From Parasutterella secunda (lineage in GTDB: Bacteria > Pseudomonadota > Gammaproteobacteria > Burkholderiales > Burkholderiaceae_F), in contig NZ_JAMBLT010000001.1 of assembly GCF_023336895.1 (NCBI RefSeq), forward strand, positions 492,355-556,354: DNA of 64,000 nt. Reading direction: 5' to 3'. Below are positions 25,556 through 33,677 of the stretch, piece after piece (the first letter of the stretch is position 1; each line of letters begins with the position of its first letter). The notes below the pieces were generated by a model, which worked only from the letters and a program-made list of their open reading frames with translations, was not told the origin of the DNA and ran no database searches. The position numbers and the translations under genes were made by a program.

Positions 25556-27271
25556 TTAGATCGACTGATTCGCTTTGCGAGTCGTAGCGGATTGGAAAAA
25601 GGTTTTTAATCTGGTCAATAAGCCTTGACCGTGATGGGTTTGCACGTAACTGGTCAGAGCGTCGAAAATGAGCTTCGTAGCCACGTTAGTAAGGAAAACT
25701 AAAAGGGATAAAACAAAAATTTCTTCAAATTTTTCAAAGTATTGAAGTTCTTTAATTTTTGTTGTTAAAAGCATCGTGCGCGCACCCGTGAGGAACACAA
25801 CAGCGCTGATGGTGACCATGGCACTGACGAAGAAGTACTGGAACATTTGCAACAGCGTCGGCAAAGAGTTCGGGACAATGACGCGAGAGACTGTTTTTAT
25901 CCAACTGTCGCCCATTAAAGCCCCCGTTGTTTCCCAGCCGGCATTCATTTTTGAAAGTGCGGAGGTAGCCATCATGTATGGCGTGGTAAAGAAGTGCACA
26001 AGGTTGGCTAACACCAAAATGGTGAATGTATTGGCCAAAGGCGTACCGCTCATGGCAAAGAGAAATCCGATACCAAGCACCATGCCCGGAACGGTGTTGG
26101 TGATCATGGCAAAGGAGTCCATTGTGGTTTGACACCATGAGGGCAGTTGTGATCGAGCCTTAACCAAAGCAGCGGCGTAACAGAAAATCGTGCCGACAGC
26201 TGCCGAGACGAGAGCGACGCCGATGGAGTGTTCATAGACTTGCCAGATAGAGCTGTCACTGACAATACGAGTGATGACATCCAACGTGAAGTAAGGCTGA
26301 TAAGGCCATTGTTTCACGAAAGGCACAACAAACATCACGACAAAAACGGATAACAGCGCAAGTGAAATGAGTACGTAGTAAAGCAGGTACAGAGCATCTC
26401 TAAATACGTTCGTCGAGACTTCGGCTTTAGAAATTTTGTTGTATCGAAAATTAAAGCGATCAACCCAACGCAGCATAACAACGGAGGCAACCGAGGGCAC
26501 AAGCATTGCCATGGCGATAACAGCCCCTTCGCCAAAGTTCGGAATGGCGCCCATCATGGTTGTATAAAGCTGCGTGGCGATGACTTCATATTCGCCTGCA
26601 ATGGATACCGGGATGCCGAAATCGGTAAACGAAAGGAAGAAACTCAGGATAAAAGCAGATAGAAGTGAGCCGACAACCGGTCGGATGGCGGTCATGTAAA
26701 AAGTTTGCCATGGACCGTCTCCCATCAATTTGGAGACAGTAATAAAGTTACGATCAACGTAAAAAAAGGCGTTATAAAGAATCAGAAAAGCCGGCGGCAG
26801 CGTATAAATAACATCGGCAATCAGTAGTCCCCAGAAGCCATAGATGGAAAAAGGGGGAGGGGCGATCAATTGACTGATTAGCCCTAAACGGCCGAATGAG
26901 TAGATGACAGCAAAACCGTATGTGATGGATGGCAAAAAAAGCGGCAGCAGGACGATGATTTGAATAACTTTTTTTACGCCAGGGCGAATTCTTGTAAAGT
27001 GAAGACCGTATGCGCAGAAAAAGGCCATCAAAGTCGCAATGGCTGCTGAAATACCGGAAACGGTGAAACTGTTGGCTAAGGCTGTCCAAAAGCTGCTTTG
27101 TGAAAGCAGGGAGGTGTAATTGGTTAGCCCAATACCGCCCTCTTTGGTTAAAACGGATTGAAATAAAACACAGCCCAGCGGATAAAGCAAAATAGCCGCT
27201 AATGTGAGCGTGATGAGGATATAAAGAACTTTTAGTTCTTTTTGTCCTTTACCGAATAATGCCGCTAGCAT
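25556..27271 (-). CDS. 2-aminoethylphosphonate ABC transporter permease (two fused permease domains)
   Basis: A 571-residue permease with about twelve membrane helices, made of two FbpB-like halves (about residues 1-280 and 290-571). Each has a BPD_transp_1 domain with an EAA-type loop: KLMGDGPWQTFYMTAIRPVVG in the first half and TGALMGDSWIKTVSRVIVP in the second. Such fused permeases occur in putative AEP transporters associated with phnW/phnX. It lies between the ATPase gene (15 nt) and the binding-protein gene (18 nt). Confidence 0.88.
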   Translation of the reverse strand: MLAALFGKGQKELKVLYILITLTLAAILLYPLGCVLFQSVLTKEGGIGLTNYTSLLSQSSFWTALANSFTVSGISAAIATLMAFFCAYGLHFTRIRPGVKKVIQIIVLLPLFLPSITYGFAVIYSFGRLGLISQLIAPPPFSIYGFWGLLIADVIYTLPPAFLILYNAFFYVDRNFITVSKLMGDGPWQTFYMTAIRPVVGSLLSAFILSFFLSFTDFGIPVSIAGEYEVIATQLYTTMMGAIPNFGEGAVIAMAMLVPSVASVVMLRWVDRFNFRYNKISKAEVSTNVFRDALYLLYYVLISLALLSVFVVMFVVPFVKQWPYQPYFTLDVITRIVSDSSIWQVYEHSIGVALVSAAVGTIFCYAAALVKARSQLPSWCQTTMDSFAMITNTVPGMVLGIGFLFAMSGTPLANTFTILVLANLVHFFTTPYMMATSALSKMNAGWETTGALMGDSWIKTVSRVIVPNSLPTLLQMFQYFFVSAMVTISAVVFLTGARTMLLTTKIKELQYFEKFEEIFVLSLLVFLTNVATKLIFDALTSYVQTHHGQGLLTRLKTFFQSATTRKANQSI

Positions 27272-27286
27272 AGAAATTCCTCTCCA

Positions 27287-28108
27287 TTAAGCGACGGCTT
27301 GACCGAATGCTTGAAAGGGTTGAGGTTTGGCAATTCGGGATGATGCAGGTGTTGTTTGGGGCAAACTTTCGCTAAAAAGCTTCAGAATATTGCTTCGCTT
27401 AATGTTGAGCTGCGACAAAATAAATTGTCGGATAAAGTCATTGGCCGGATTGCTGATAATCGTTTGCGGATCAGCAAACTGTGCGATTTTGCCTTCGTTA
27501 ATGATGAGAACTCGATCGGATAACGTTAGAGCCTCTTCCGGGTCGTGAGTCACAATCAATGTGGTCAGCTTATATTGACGCGCGACCGTGCGGATTCTTT
27601 CTTTAATGGACTCTTTAATGATGCCATCAAGTGCAGAAAGCGGTTCATCCAAAAGCAAAAGGCGAGGCTTTAAAACGAGCGTTCGAGCAATGGCTACGCG
27701 TTGTTTTTGTCCGCCCGACAGTTCATCGATGCGTTGATCGAGGTGTTTTCTCAAGCCAAGTAAATCAATTAGATCACTGACTTCTTCACGAGTAGAGGCA
27801 TTGGGATTGTTTCTCAGACCATAGAGAATGTTTTCTCGTGCGTTTAAATTGGGGAAAAGCGCGAAATCCTGGAAAACAATGTTAAAGCCACGGTCTTTCA
27901 TGGAAACGTGACTGAGATCTTCTCCATCGTAAATTAACTGGCCTTCCGTTAAGTCCGTTAAGCCCAAGATCAAATTCAACAAAGTCGTTTTTCCGCATCC
28001 GGAAGGTCCAAGAATTGAAACAATTTCGCCTTGGTTAATACTCAAAGAAATATCAGAGAGAATTTCACGGTCACCGAAACGTTTTGAGATATGTCGCAAT
28101 TCGAGCAT
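27287..28108 (-). CDS. 2-aminoethylphosphonate ABC transporter ATPase
   Basis: A 273-residue ABC ATPase, first gene of the AEP operon. Walker A GPSGCGKTTLL, Q-loop NIVFQDFALFP, signature LSGGQKQRVAIA, Walker B LLLLDEPLSALD and switch IVTHDPEEAL are intact. It is shorter than usual CUT/Fe-type ATPases (about 350) because the C-terminal regulatory TOBE region is essentially missing; only about 40 unusual residues follow the nucleotide domain. Substrate is inferred from the operon. Confidence 0.87.
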   Translation of the reverse strand: MLELRHISKRFGDREILSDISLSINQGEIVSILGPSGCGKTTLLNLILGLTDLTEGQLIYDGEDLSHVSMKDRGFNIVFQDFALFPNLNARENILYGLRNNPNASTREEVSDLIDLLGLRKHLDQRIDELSGGQKQRVAIARTLVLKPRLLLLDEPLSALDGIIKESIKERIRTVARQYKLTTLIVTHDPEEALTLSDRVLIINEGKIAQFADPQTIISNPANDFIRQFILSQLNIKRSNILKLFSESLPQTTPASSRIAKPQPFQAFGQAVA

Positions 28109-28514
28109 GAAAACGGAACTCCTATCAATAATGGGTGAAATTATTGAAGGCGCTTATGAAAGAATTTCGACGTTTAGGTGAAGATTCGGTGACAAAGAAA
28201 TAAGTACAAAACTTATTCGAAATGAAATAAATTTTAAGAAACAATGAGATAGCTGAACATTGAGGAAACTGTATCTGTCATCTAGGTGTCATTTTTTAAT
28301 AATTGAATTTTGGGTAAGAAAATTTTTGAATAAAAGAGTAGGTTACCAAAACCAATAATCAAATAATGATCAACCACCCAGCGCATTATGGGCTCTGCTC
28401 TCAGTGTCAGCTTTTTATTTAAGAATTTCAATGGATAAACCAAGAGAGTGTTAACTGCGCCCTGCTTAAATAAGAGACTTTTGTCACACTCTCTTTGAAA
28501 ACGAGTCGCAAAGG
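28109..28514. other. Intergenic region upstream of the AEP operon
   Basis: About 400 AT-rich nt between the ridA stop and the AEP ATPase start. It should carry the AEP operon promoter and leader at its left part. The only clear structure is the inverted repeat at 28442-28495. No gene seen. Confidence 0.5.
28442..28495 (-). repeat. 10-bp inverted repeat downstream of ridA
   Basis: AAGAGAGTGT (28442-28451) and ACACTCTCTT (28486-28495) are perfectly complementary across a 34-nt spacer. It lies just past the ridA stop. No good U-tract follows, so it may be a weak terminator or a regulatory site for the AEP operon. Confidence 0.55.
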
Positions 28515-28898
28515 TTAATCTTCATCCATTTCGGCGATTGCCTCAATTTCAACTAAACAACCGAAATGAAGATCTGTAGTAGAAACAACGACGCGGCCAG
28601 GTTTGTGATCACCGAAAAATTCCGCATAGACTTCGTTGATGGGGCCCCAATATTCGACACTAGGGGTGTAGACGCGGCAAAATACCACTTGATCGCGCCT
28701 GACGCCAGCTTCCTTTAAAACTCGATCAACATTATCTAAAGCGAGTCGCGTGTGGTCTTTGATGTCACCTTTGCAGACTTCTCGAGTATCCGGATCTATG
28801 GACAGTTGCCCCGAAACATAGAGCATACCTTTGGAAATAACACCGGCACTGTAGTGGCCCTTATTTTCGCCTTTAAACGGAGGACAAACCAACTTCAT
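28515..28898 (-). CDS. RidA family (YjgF/UK114) protein
   Basis: A 127-residue Rid-family protein. YVSGQLSIDPDT, LDNVDRVLKEAGVRRDQVVFCRVY, GRVVVSTTDLHFGCLVEIEAIAE span the fold. The conserved arginine that deaminates enamine/imine intermediates in RidA lies in this C-terminal segment (GRVVV). Rid paralogues near catabolic genes often remove reactive imines formed by neighbouring PLP or amidohydrolase enzymes; here M20 amidohydrolases are divergent neighbours. Which Rid subfamily it belongs to is not certain. Confidence 0.83.
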   Translation of the reverse strand: MKLVCPPFKGENKGHYSAGVISKGMLYVSGQLSIDPDTREVCKGDIKDHTRLALDNVDRVLKEAGVRRDQVVFCRVYTPSVEYWGPINEVYAEFFGDHKPGRVVVSTTDLHFGCLVEIEAIAEMDED

Positions 28899-29150
28899 TA
28901 TTTTTCTCCAATGTCACTAAAGTTAATAGAAGTTTAAGACGATTAAAAACAAATACTTTGCTTTTAATCGCATTTTCCCCATTTTTACAGCCGAAGCATT
29001 TAAGAAGACACCACTTTAGGAAATGTCAGAAGCATACGTATTAAAAAACTTATCGCTAAGGATAAGTTCTTACGCCTGTGAGATTTTTTAAAACACAATG
29101 AAATCATTGCGCTTAAGATTGTTTTCTAGTCCTTATCAGGAGAAACAGAA

Positions 29151-30347
29151 ATGTACAGTGCTCAAGAGATCCAACAATTTTTATCGGAAAAGTCGGCGCA
29201 ATTAAATGCTTGTCGTCATCATTTGCATCAACATCCTGAGATCGGTCTTCAATTGCCGGAAACGTCGGCCTTTATTGAAAAAGAGTTACGTTCTTATGGC
29301 GTAGATGAAATCCATAAAGGGTTTGGTTCTTCCGCGTTGGTCGCCGTTATTCATGGGAAAAAGAAAAGCGATAAGTGGATTGGATTGAGGGCAGATATGG
29401 ATGCCTTGCCCTTATTGGAGCAAAGTGGGGCCGAGTACGCCTCAGTTAATGAAAAACGTGCTCACTCATGCGGACATGATGGGCATATGACTGTCGCTTT
29501 GGGCGCATGTCGTTTCCTTGCATCACACAGAGATTTTGAAGGCAGTGTTGCCGTTATTTTCCAGCCGGGAGAAGAGGGTTATGCGGGCGCCCGCTTAATG
29601 GTAGAAAACGGCTTATTTGAAAAGTTTCCGATTGCGGAAATCTATGCTACCCATTGTGAGCCCACGCTTGATGTTGGGCAGATAGGCATTGATCCAGGGT
29701 ATATCATGGCGGCCGCGGATATTTTCACCATTGATGTTACCGGTCGGGGAGGACATGGGGCGAAACCGCAGGTGGCCGTTGACAGTGTGTTGGTCGCTTC
29801 ACAAATTGTTGTGAGTGCTCAATCCATTGTGAGCCGCAACGTTAATCCGTTGCAAGGCGCAGTAGTCAGTTTCGGGGCGATTTTAGCGGGTGATGAAAAC
29901 GGATCAAGTGTTTTGCCTCAAACAGCCAAACTGATTGGTACCTGCAGAAGTTTTGAGCCTGATGTTCAGGATCGTGTGCAGCAGCGTTTGGGTGAAATTG
30001 CTGAAGGTGTCGCAAGTGCCTACGGAGCGCAGGCTCATTGTCACTACACGCGCTTATACCCGGCTCTTTTAAATCATGAACAGCAAGCGTTAGCCGTTAA
30101 GGAAATCGTTCGGAATTGGTTGGGAGAGGAGGGCTTAAAGCCTGCTCCCCAACAGATGACAGCGGAAGATTTTGCCTTTATGACTCAAGTGTGCCCCGGC
30201 TGTTTGTTCCGTTTAGGAATTAAAGATCCGAAGCACACGGCTAGTCTTCATGAGTGTGAGTTTGATTTCAATGACAAGGCGACTCTCTACGGCTCAACAT
30301 TGATGGTTCTTATTGCTCTAAATCGCTTAAAGGCAGTTAACGCCTAG
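29151..30347 (+). CDS. M20 family amidohydrolase (hippurate/N-acyl-amino-acid hydrolase type)
   Basis: A 398-residue zinc aminoacylase-like enzyme. Metal ligands are visible in LRADMDALPLL, AHSCGHDGHM and FQPGEEGYAGA; the dimerisation domain begins near VTGRGGHGAKPQVAVDS. The C-terminal metal ligand is in LHECEFDFND. Members hydrolyse N-acyl amino acids, hippurate or auxin conjugates in the cytoplasm. AGGAGA precedes the ATG. Convergent with the next M20 gene, 4 nt apart. Confidence 0.9.
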   Translation: MYSAQEIQQFLSEKSAQLNACRHHLHQHPEIGLQLPETSAFIEKELRSYGVDEIHKGFGSSALVAVIHGKKKSDKWIGLRADMDALPLLEQSGAEYASVNEKRAHSCGHDGHMTVALGACRFLASHRDFEGSVAVIFQPGEEGYAGARLMVENGLFEKFPIAEIYATHCEPTLDVGQIGIDPGYIMAAADIFTIDVTGRGGHGAKPQVAVDSVLVASQIVVSAQSIVSRNVNPLQGAVVSFGAILAGDENGSSVLPQTAKLIGTCRSFEPDVQDRVQQRLGEIAEGVASAYGAQAHCHYTRLYPALLNHEQQALAVKEIVRNWLGEEGLKPAPQQMTAEDFAFMTQVCPGCLFRLGIKDPKHTASLHECEFDFNDKATLYGSTLMVLIALNRLKAVNA

Positions 30348-30351
30348 CACG

Positions 30352-31536
30352 TTAGGAAAGATAGTTTTCCGCGATTAGGGCAAAAACACTGGCTCCCGCA
30401 GGCAAAATAGCATCGTTGAAATCATAAGACGGATTATGAAGTGCGCAGGGACCGGGGCCATGTCCCTCTTGCCTGTGCTTGCCTTCACCATTACCAATGA
30501 AAAAGAGTGCGCCTGGGCAGTGTTTTAGAAATACACCGAAATCCTCAGAGGGCATAACTGGCTCTTGGGTAAGGACCGCCTCTTGACCTAAAACCTCTGT
30601 CGCGGCATTTTGGATTTGATTGACCCATTCAGGATTATTCGTTACGGGTGGTACTTGACGGATGAAGTTGACTTCGACCGTCGCGCCGAATGCAGAGGCT
30701 ACATGTGAAGCAATCTTTTGCATATGATCGGCAATAAGGTTTGTCACATCTTCTGAAAAGGTTCTTACCGTTCCCTCAATTTCAGCCGTGTCTGCAATAA
30801 CGTTATAAGTTTCCCCGGCAGTGATTTTGCAAATGGATAGCACCGCCGGGTCAATAGGACGCTTTATACGGGTGATGATTCCTTGAAGGCTATTGGCAAT
30901 TTGGATGGCAACAAAAAGGGGATCAATCCCATTATTGGGCATGGCGCCATGGGCTCCGCGTCCTCGGACAAGGATTTTGAAAGCATTGCAGCTGGCCATT
31001 ATGGTTTGTCTATTGAGGGCAATTTTTCCTTGAGGAACGTCCGGCCAATTATGGCAGGCGATTATGCAGTCTGTCGGAAATCGCTCGAACAGACCGTCAT
31101 TGACCATGTCACTGGCTCCTCCGTCTTGTTCTTCGCAGGGCTGAAAAACAAATTGAACCGTACCGTTGAAGTGTTGGGTCTCAGAAAGATATCGGGCGGC
31201 TAAAAGAGCCATCGTCATGTGGCCGTCGTGACCACAAGCATGCATCACCCCTTTGTTGACGGAAGCATGAGCAAAACAATTAGCCTCTTCGATCGGTAAT
31301 GCGTCCATATCCGCCCGAATAGAAAGGCACTTGGATGAGTCTCCGCATTTTAAAAGAGCTACGACACCGGTACCGGCAATTTTCGTATGAACCTGATAAC
31401 CCCATTGACGAAGATAATTGGCAATTTTTTCAGCGGTTACATTCTCCTGATGGCCGACTTCGGGGTATCTATGGAAATCGCGTCTTATGGCGATAAATTC
31501 TGGAGTTAATTCTTCAATACGTTTAATTAATTTCAT
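30352..31536 (-). CDS. M20 family amidohydrolase, second copy
   Basis: A 394-residue relative of the previous enzyme, with the same motifs: IRADMDALPIEEA, HACGHDGHMTM, FQPCEEQDGGASDM, VRGRGAHGAMPNNGIDP and LHNPSYDFND. The EEQDGGA variant of the catalytic glutamate loop differs from the EEGYAGA of its neighbour, so substrate preference probably differs. It is followed upstream (31604) by an amino-acid-type binding protein, 67 nt away in the same direction, a reasonable partner supplying the substrate. Confidence 0.9.
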   Translation of the reverse strand: MKLIKRIEELTPEFIAIRRDFHRYPEVGHQENVTAEKIANYLRQWGYQVHTKIAGTGVVALLKCGDSSKCLSIRADMDALPIEEANCFAHASVNKGVMHACGHDGHMTMALLAARYLSETQHFNGTVQFVFQPCEEQDGGASDMVNDGLFERFPTDCIIACHNWPDVPQGKIALNRQTIMASCNAFKILVRGRGAHGAMPNNGIDPLFVAIQIANSLQGIITRIKRPIDPAVLSICKITAGETYNVIADTAEIEGTVRTFSEDVTNLIADHMQKIASHVASAFGATVEVNFIRQVPPVTNNPEWVNQIQNAATEVLGQEAVLTQEPVMPSEDFGVFLKHCPGALFFIGNGEGKHRQEGHGPGPCALHNPSYDFNDAILPAGASVFALIAENYLS

Positions 31537-31603
31537 GATAATTGCACGAAAATAACAACAAAAGAAGCCTCAAAAATGGATTTTGAGGCTTAATGATTGA
31601 GTG

Positions 31604-32359
31604 CTATTGTTGAGAGGCTTGAGGCTTTTTACCTAACCATTTTTCGTAGATTTTGTCGTATTCACCATTTTCCTTAATGATTTTTAGACCTTTATTCAAT
31701 TTTTCAAGTAAAGCTTTGTTGTTTTTGGCGACGGCAAATCCGTTTTGTTTGGGGTTATAAACGTGTGGAACCATCATGATGTCTTCATCGTTATGTTTAG
31801 TTAAGTAGTACAGAGTTACTGTCTTATCAACCATAACGGAGTCGCACCCGTTCATTTTTAATTCCATAAAAGCTTCGCCGATTTGATCGAAATTGGCTAC
31901 GGTGGCGTTTTTGACAGTTGAGGCCAAAATGGAGCCAGTTGAACCAATTTGAGCGCAGATACGTTTGCCTTCCATGTCTTTTAAAGTTTTAAACTTGTTG
32001 GCATTTTTCTTTTGAATGACCATTACTAGACCGACATCGTAGTATGGATCAGTGAAAAGCACTTGTTTTTGCCGTTCCGGCGTAATGGTGATGGCTGCAG
32101 CCCCGACATCAACCATGTTACTTTGTAAAGCGGGGATTAATCCTGCAAATTGCATGTTTTGAATCTTTGCTTCATCGCCTACCGCTTTGGCTATGGCGTT
32201 AATCAAATCGATATCAAAACCAACAATTTCATTGGTTTTCGGATCTTTAAATTCAAAAGGAGCGAGTCCAGCATCGGTGCCGACCAAAAGTGTACCGGCC
32301 ATGGCAGAACCACTGGCAATCATGGAACTTAAGAGAGCGCTTAATAAAATTTTTTTCAT
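31604..32359 (-). CDS. Periplasmic amino-acid-type ABC substrate-binding protein
   Basis: A 251-residue family 3 solute-binding protein. Sec signal MKKILLSALLSSMIASGSAMA; the mature part begins GTLLVGTDAGLAPFEFKDP, with EIVGFDIDLINAIAKAVG, DVGAAAITITPERQKQVLFTDPYYD (ligand arginine) and the C-terminal GEYDKIYEKWLG. These bind polar amino acids for an ABC importer; no permease or ATPase lies beside it, so it is an orphan or serves a distant transporter. Start 32359 is chosen at the signal peptide; a longer frame exists upstream. Confidence 0.88.
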   Translation of the reverse strand: MKKILLSALLSSMIASGSAMAGTLLVGTDAGLAPFEFKDPKTNEIVGFDIDLINAIAKAVGDEAKIQNMQFAGLIPALQSNMVDVGAAAITITPERQKQVLFTDPYYDVGLVMVIQKKNANKFKTLKDMEGKRICAQIGSTGSILASTVKNATVANFDQIGEAFMELKMNGCDSVMVDKTVTLYYLTKHNDEDIMMVPHVYNPKQNGFAVAKNNKALLEKLNKGLKIIKENGEYDKIYEKWLGKKPQASQQ

Positions 32360-32816
32360 GATGAACTCCAAACATAAAAGTCGATTTCCCGACAGTGTAT
32401 GCGGACGGTTTTTGATCAACAAGGTGTTAACACATTGAAAGATAAAAAGAATATTGATGAAATAGACGATTATTACGAATAAATGGTCGGCAAAATTAAT
32501 AATGTTTGAAATTCAAGAAGATAAGTAGTGGGAGCGCATGTTTTTGGAAAGGTTGAATAAGTTTTTTTCTCTAGTTATTTTGAGTTAGAAATGGGTAAAA
32601 AGTGTTAGATAAAAAGCAGCGATAACAGTGAAATCACTTAGTTCATTACAAGAATGTTTTAAATTATAATTTCTTATAAAACAATGAATTAGAAAAAGTT
32701 TGCTGTATTTTCTGAAAAATAGACAAGACTGTCGACAAAAATAAATTTTGATGCGAGTCAAAAGAAAAAGGCTTCCTTAGTATCTGGAAGCCTTTAAACA
32801 CTTGAAAACCGTAGCC
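32360..32816. other. AT-rich intergenic region
   Basis: About 450 nt of strongly AT-rich sequence between the binding-protein gene and serB, with no gene recognised. It should contain the promoter of the binding-protein gene at its left end and holds the serB-operon terminator at 32762-32795. Confidence 0.5.
32762..32795 (-). terminator. Terminator of the importer-phosphodiesterase-serB operon
   Basis: AAAGGCTTCC and GGAAGCCTTT form a perfect 10-bp stem with a 9-nt loop. On the minus strand it is followed by TTCTTTT. It lies 22 nt after the serB stop. Confidence 0.88.
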
Positions 32817-33671
32817 TTAGAGCTTTTTGGCCTTATCCCAAGCTTCGATAAAGAGGTTAATGACAACGTCAAGACCTCCGTGATTGACACGATACGGCGC
32901 ACTGGCGGCCACAATCGGTTTACCGTGATAGGCAAAGCCCAGGCCGGCTGTTTTGATCATTTCTAGATCATTGGCACCATCGCCTCCGGCAATGGCTTGT
33001 GAATGGTGTAAACCATAAAGCATGCATAGCATATCCAAAGCGCGGCGCTTACCATCGGCGTCTAAAATTTCACCGCCTCCGGGGCCCGTGGTTTCTCCTG
33101 TGAGCACGCCGTCTTTCTCAATCAATCGATTGCAAAGGTAGCCGGTCATTCCGAGCTCTTCACACACAACCTTGGCGATCGTGTCAAAGCCTCCAGAAAG
33201 AATATAAGTTTTAAGACCGTGCTCTTTTGCAAAGTTGATTAACTCAGTGGCACCCGGCATTAATTTGGCATGAGAGGCCGTGACTTCCACGTAGTGGGCC
33301 GGATGACCTTTAAACAGTTTTACGCGTTCTCTCAAGTATTCGGCAAAAGGCATATGACCTTGCATGGCGATTTCAGTCATACGGGCTACTTCTTCGCCAA
33401 CGCCGCACTGCCAGGCAATATCATCAATGCATTCAAGCTCAATGAGTGTGCTATCCATATCAAGCGCAAGTAAGCCAAAGTTTTTGATGCTGAGGCCATT
33501 AGGCACACAATTAACATCAAAACCTTGTTTAGTTGCCTGTTCTACTAATTCTTGAGTTAAGGTGCTGTCGGCTTCATTGACACGGACTGCATCCGGTTTA
33601 ATCCAAATATTTCTAAGATTAAGTTTTTCAGCAAAGGCCTCAGCCCCTGCTCCTTGAATAACAATATCCAT
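32817..33671 (-). CDS. serB: Phosphoserine phosphatase SerB
   Basis: A 284-residue HAD phosphatase that hydrolyses O-phospho-L-serine to serine. The nucleophile motif is LALDMDSTLIELE (Asp71), with ILSGGFDTIAK (motif II) and GDGANDLEMIKTAGLG (motif IV). The N-terminal 65 residues form the short regulatory-type extension of the E. coli SerB group. It lies 6 nt downstream of a phosphodiesterase gene and ends the six-gene operon with a dipeptide-type ABC importer; this context is unusual for serB and may reflect scavenging rather than only biosynthesis. Confidence 0.94.
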   Translation of the reverse strand: MDIVIQGAGAEAFAEKLNLRNIWIKPDAVRVNEADSTLTQELVEQATKQGFDVNCVPNGLSIKNFGLLALDMDSTLIELECIDDIAWQCGVGEEVARMTEIAMQGHMPFAEYLRERVKLFKGHPAHYVEVTASHAKLMPGATELINFAKEHGLKTYILSGGFDTIAKVVCEELGMTGYLCNRLIEKDGVLTGETTGPGGGEILDADGKRRALDMLCMLYGLHHSQAIAGGDGANDLEMIKTAGLGFAYHGKPIVAASAPYRVNHGGLDVVINLFIEAWDKAKKL

Positions 33672-33677
33672 CGTTGA

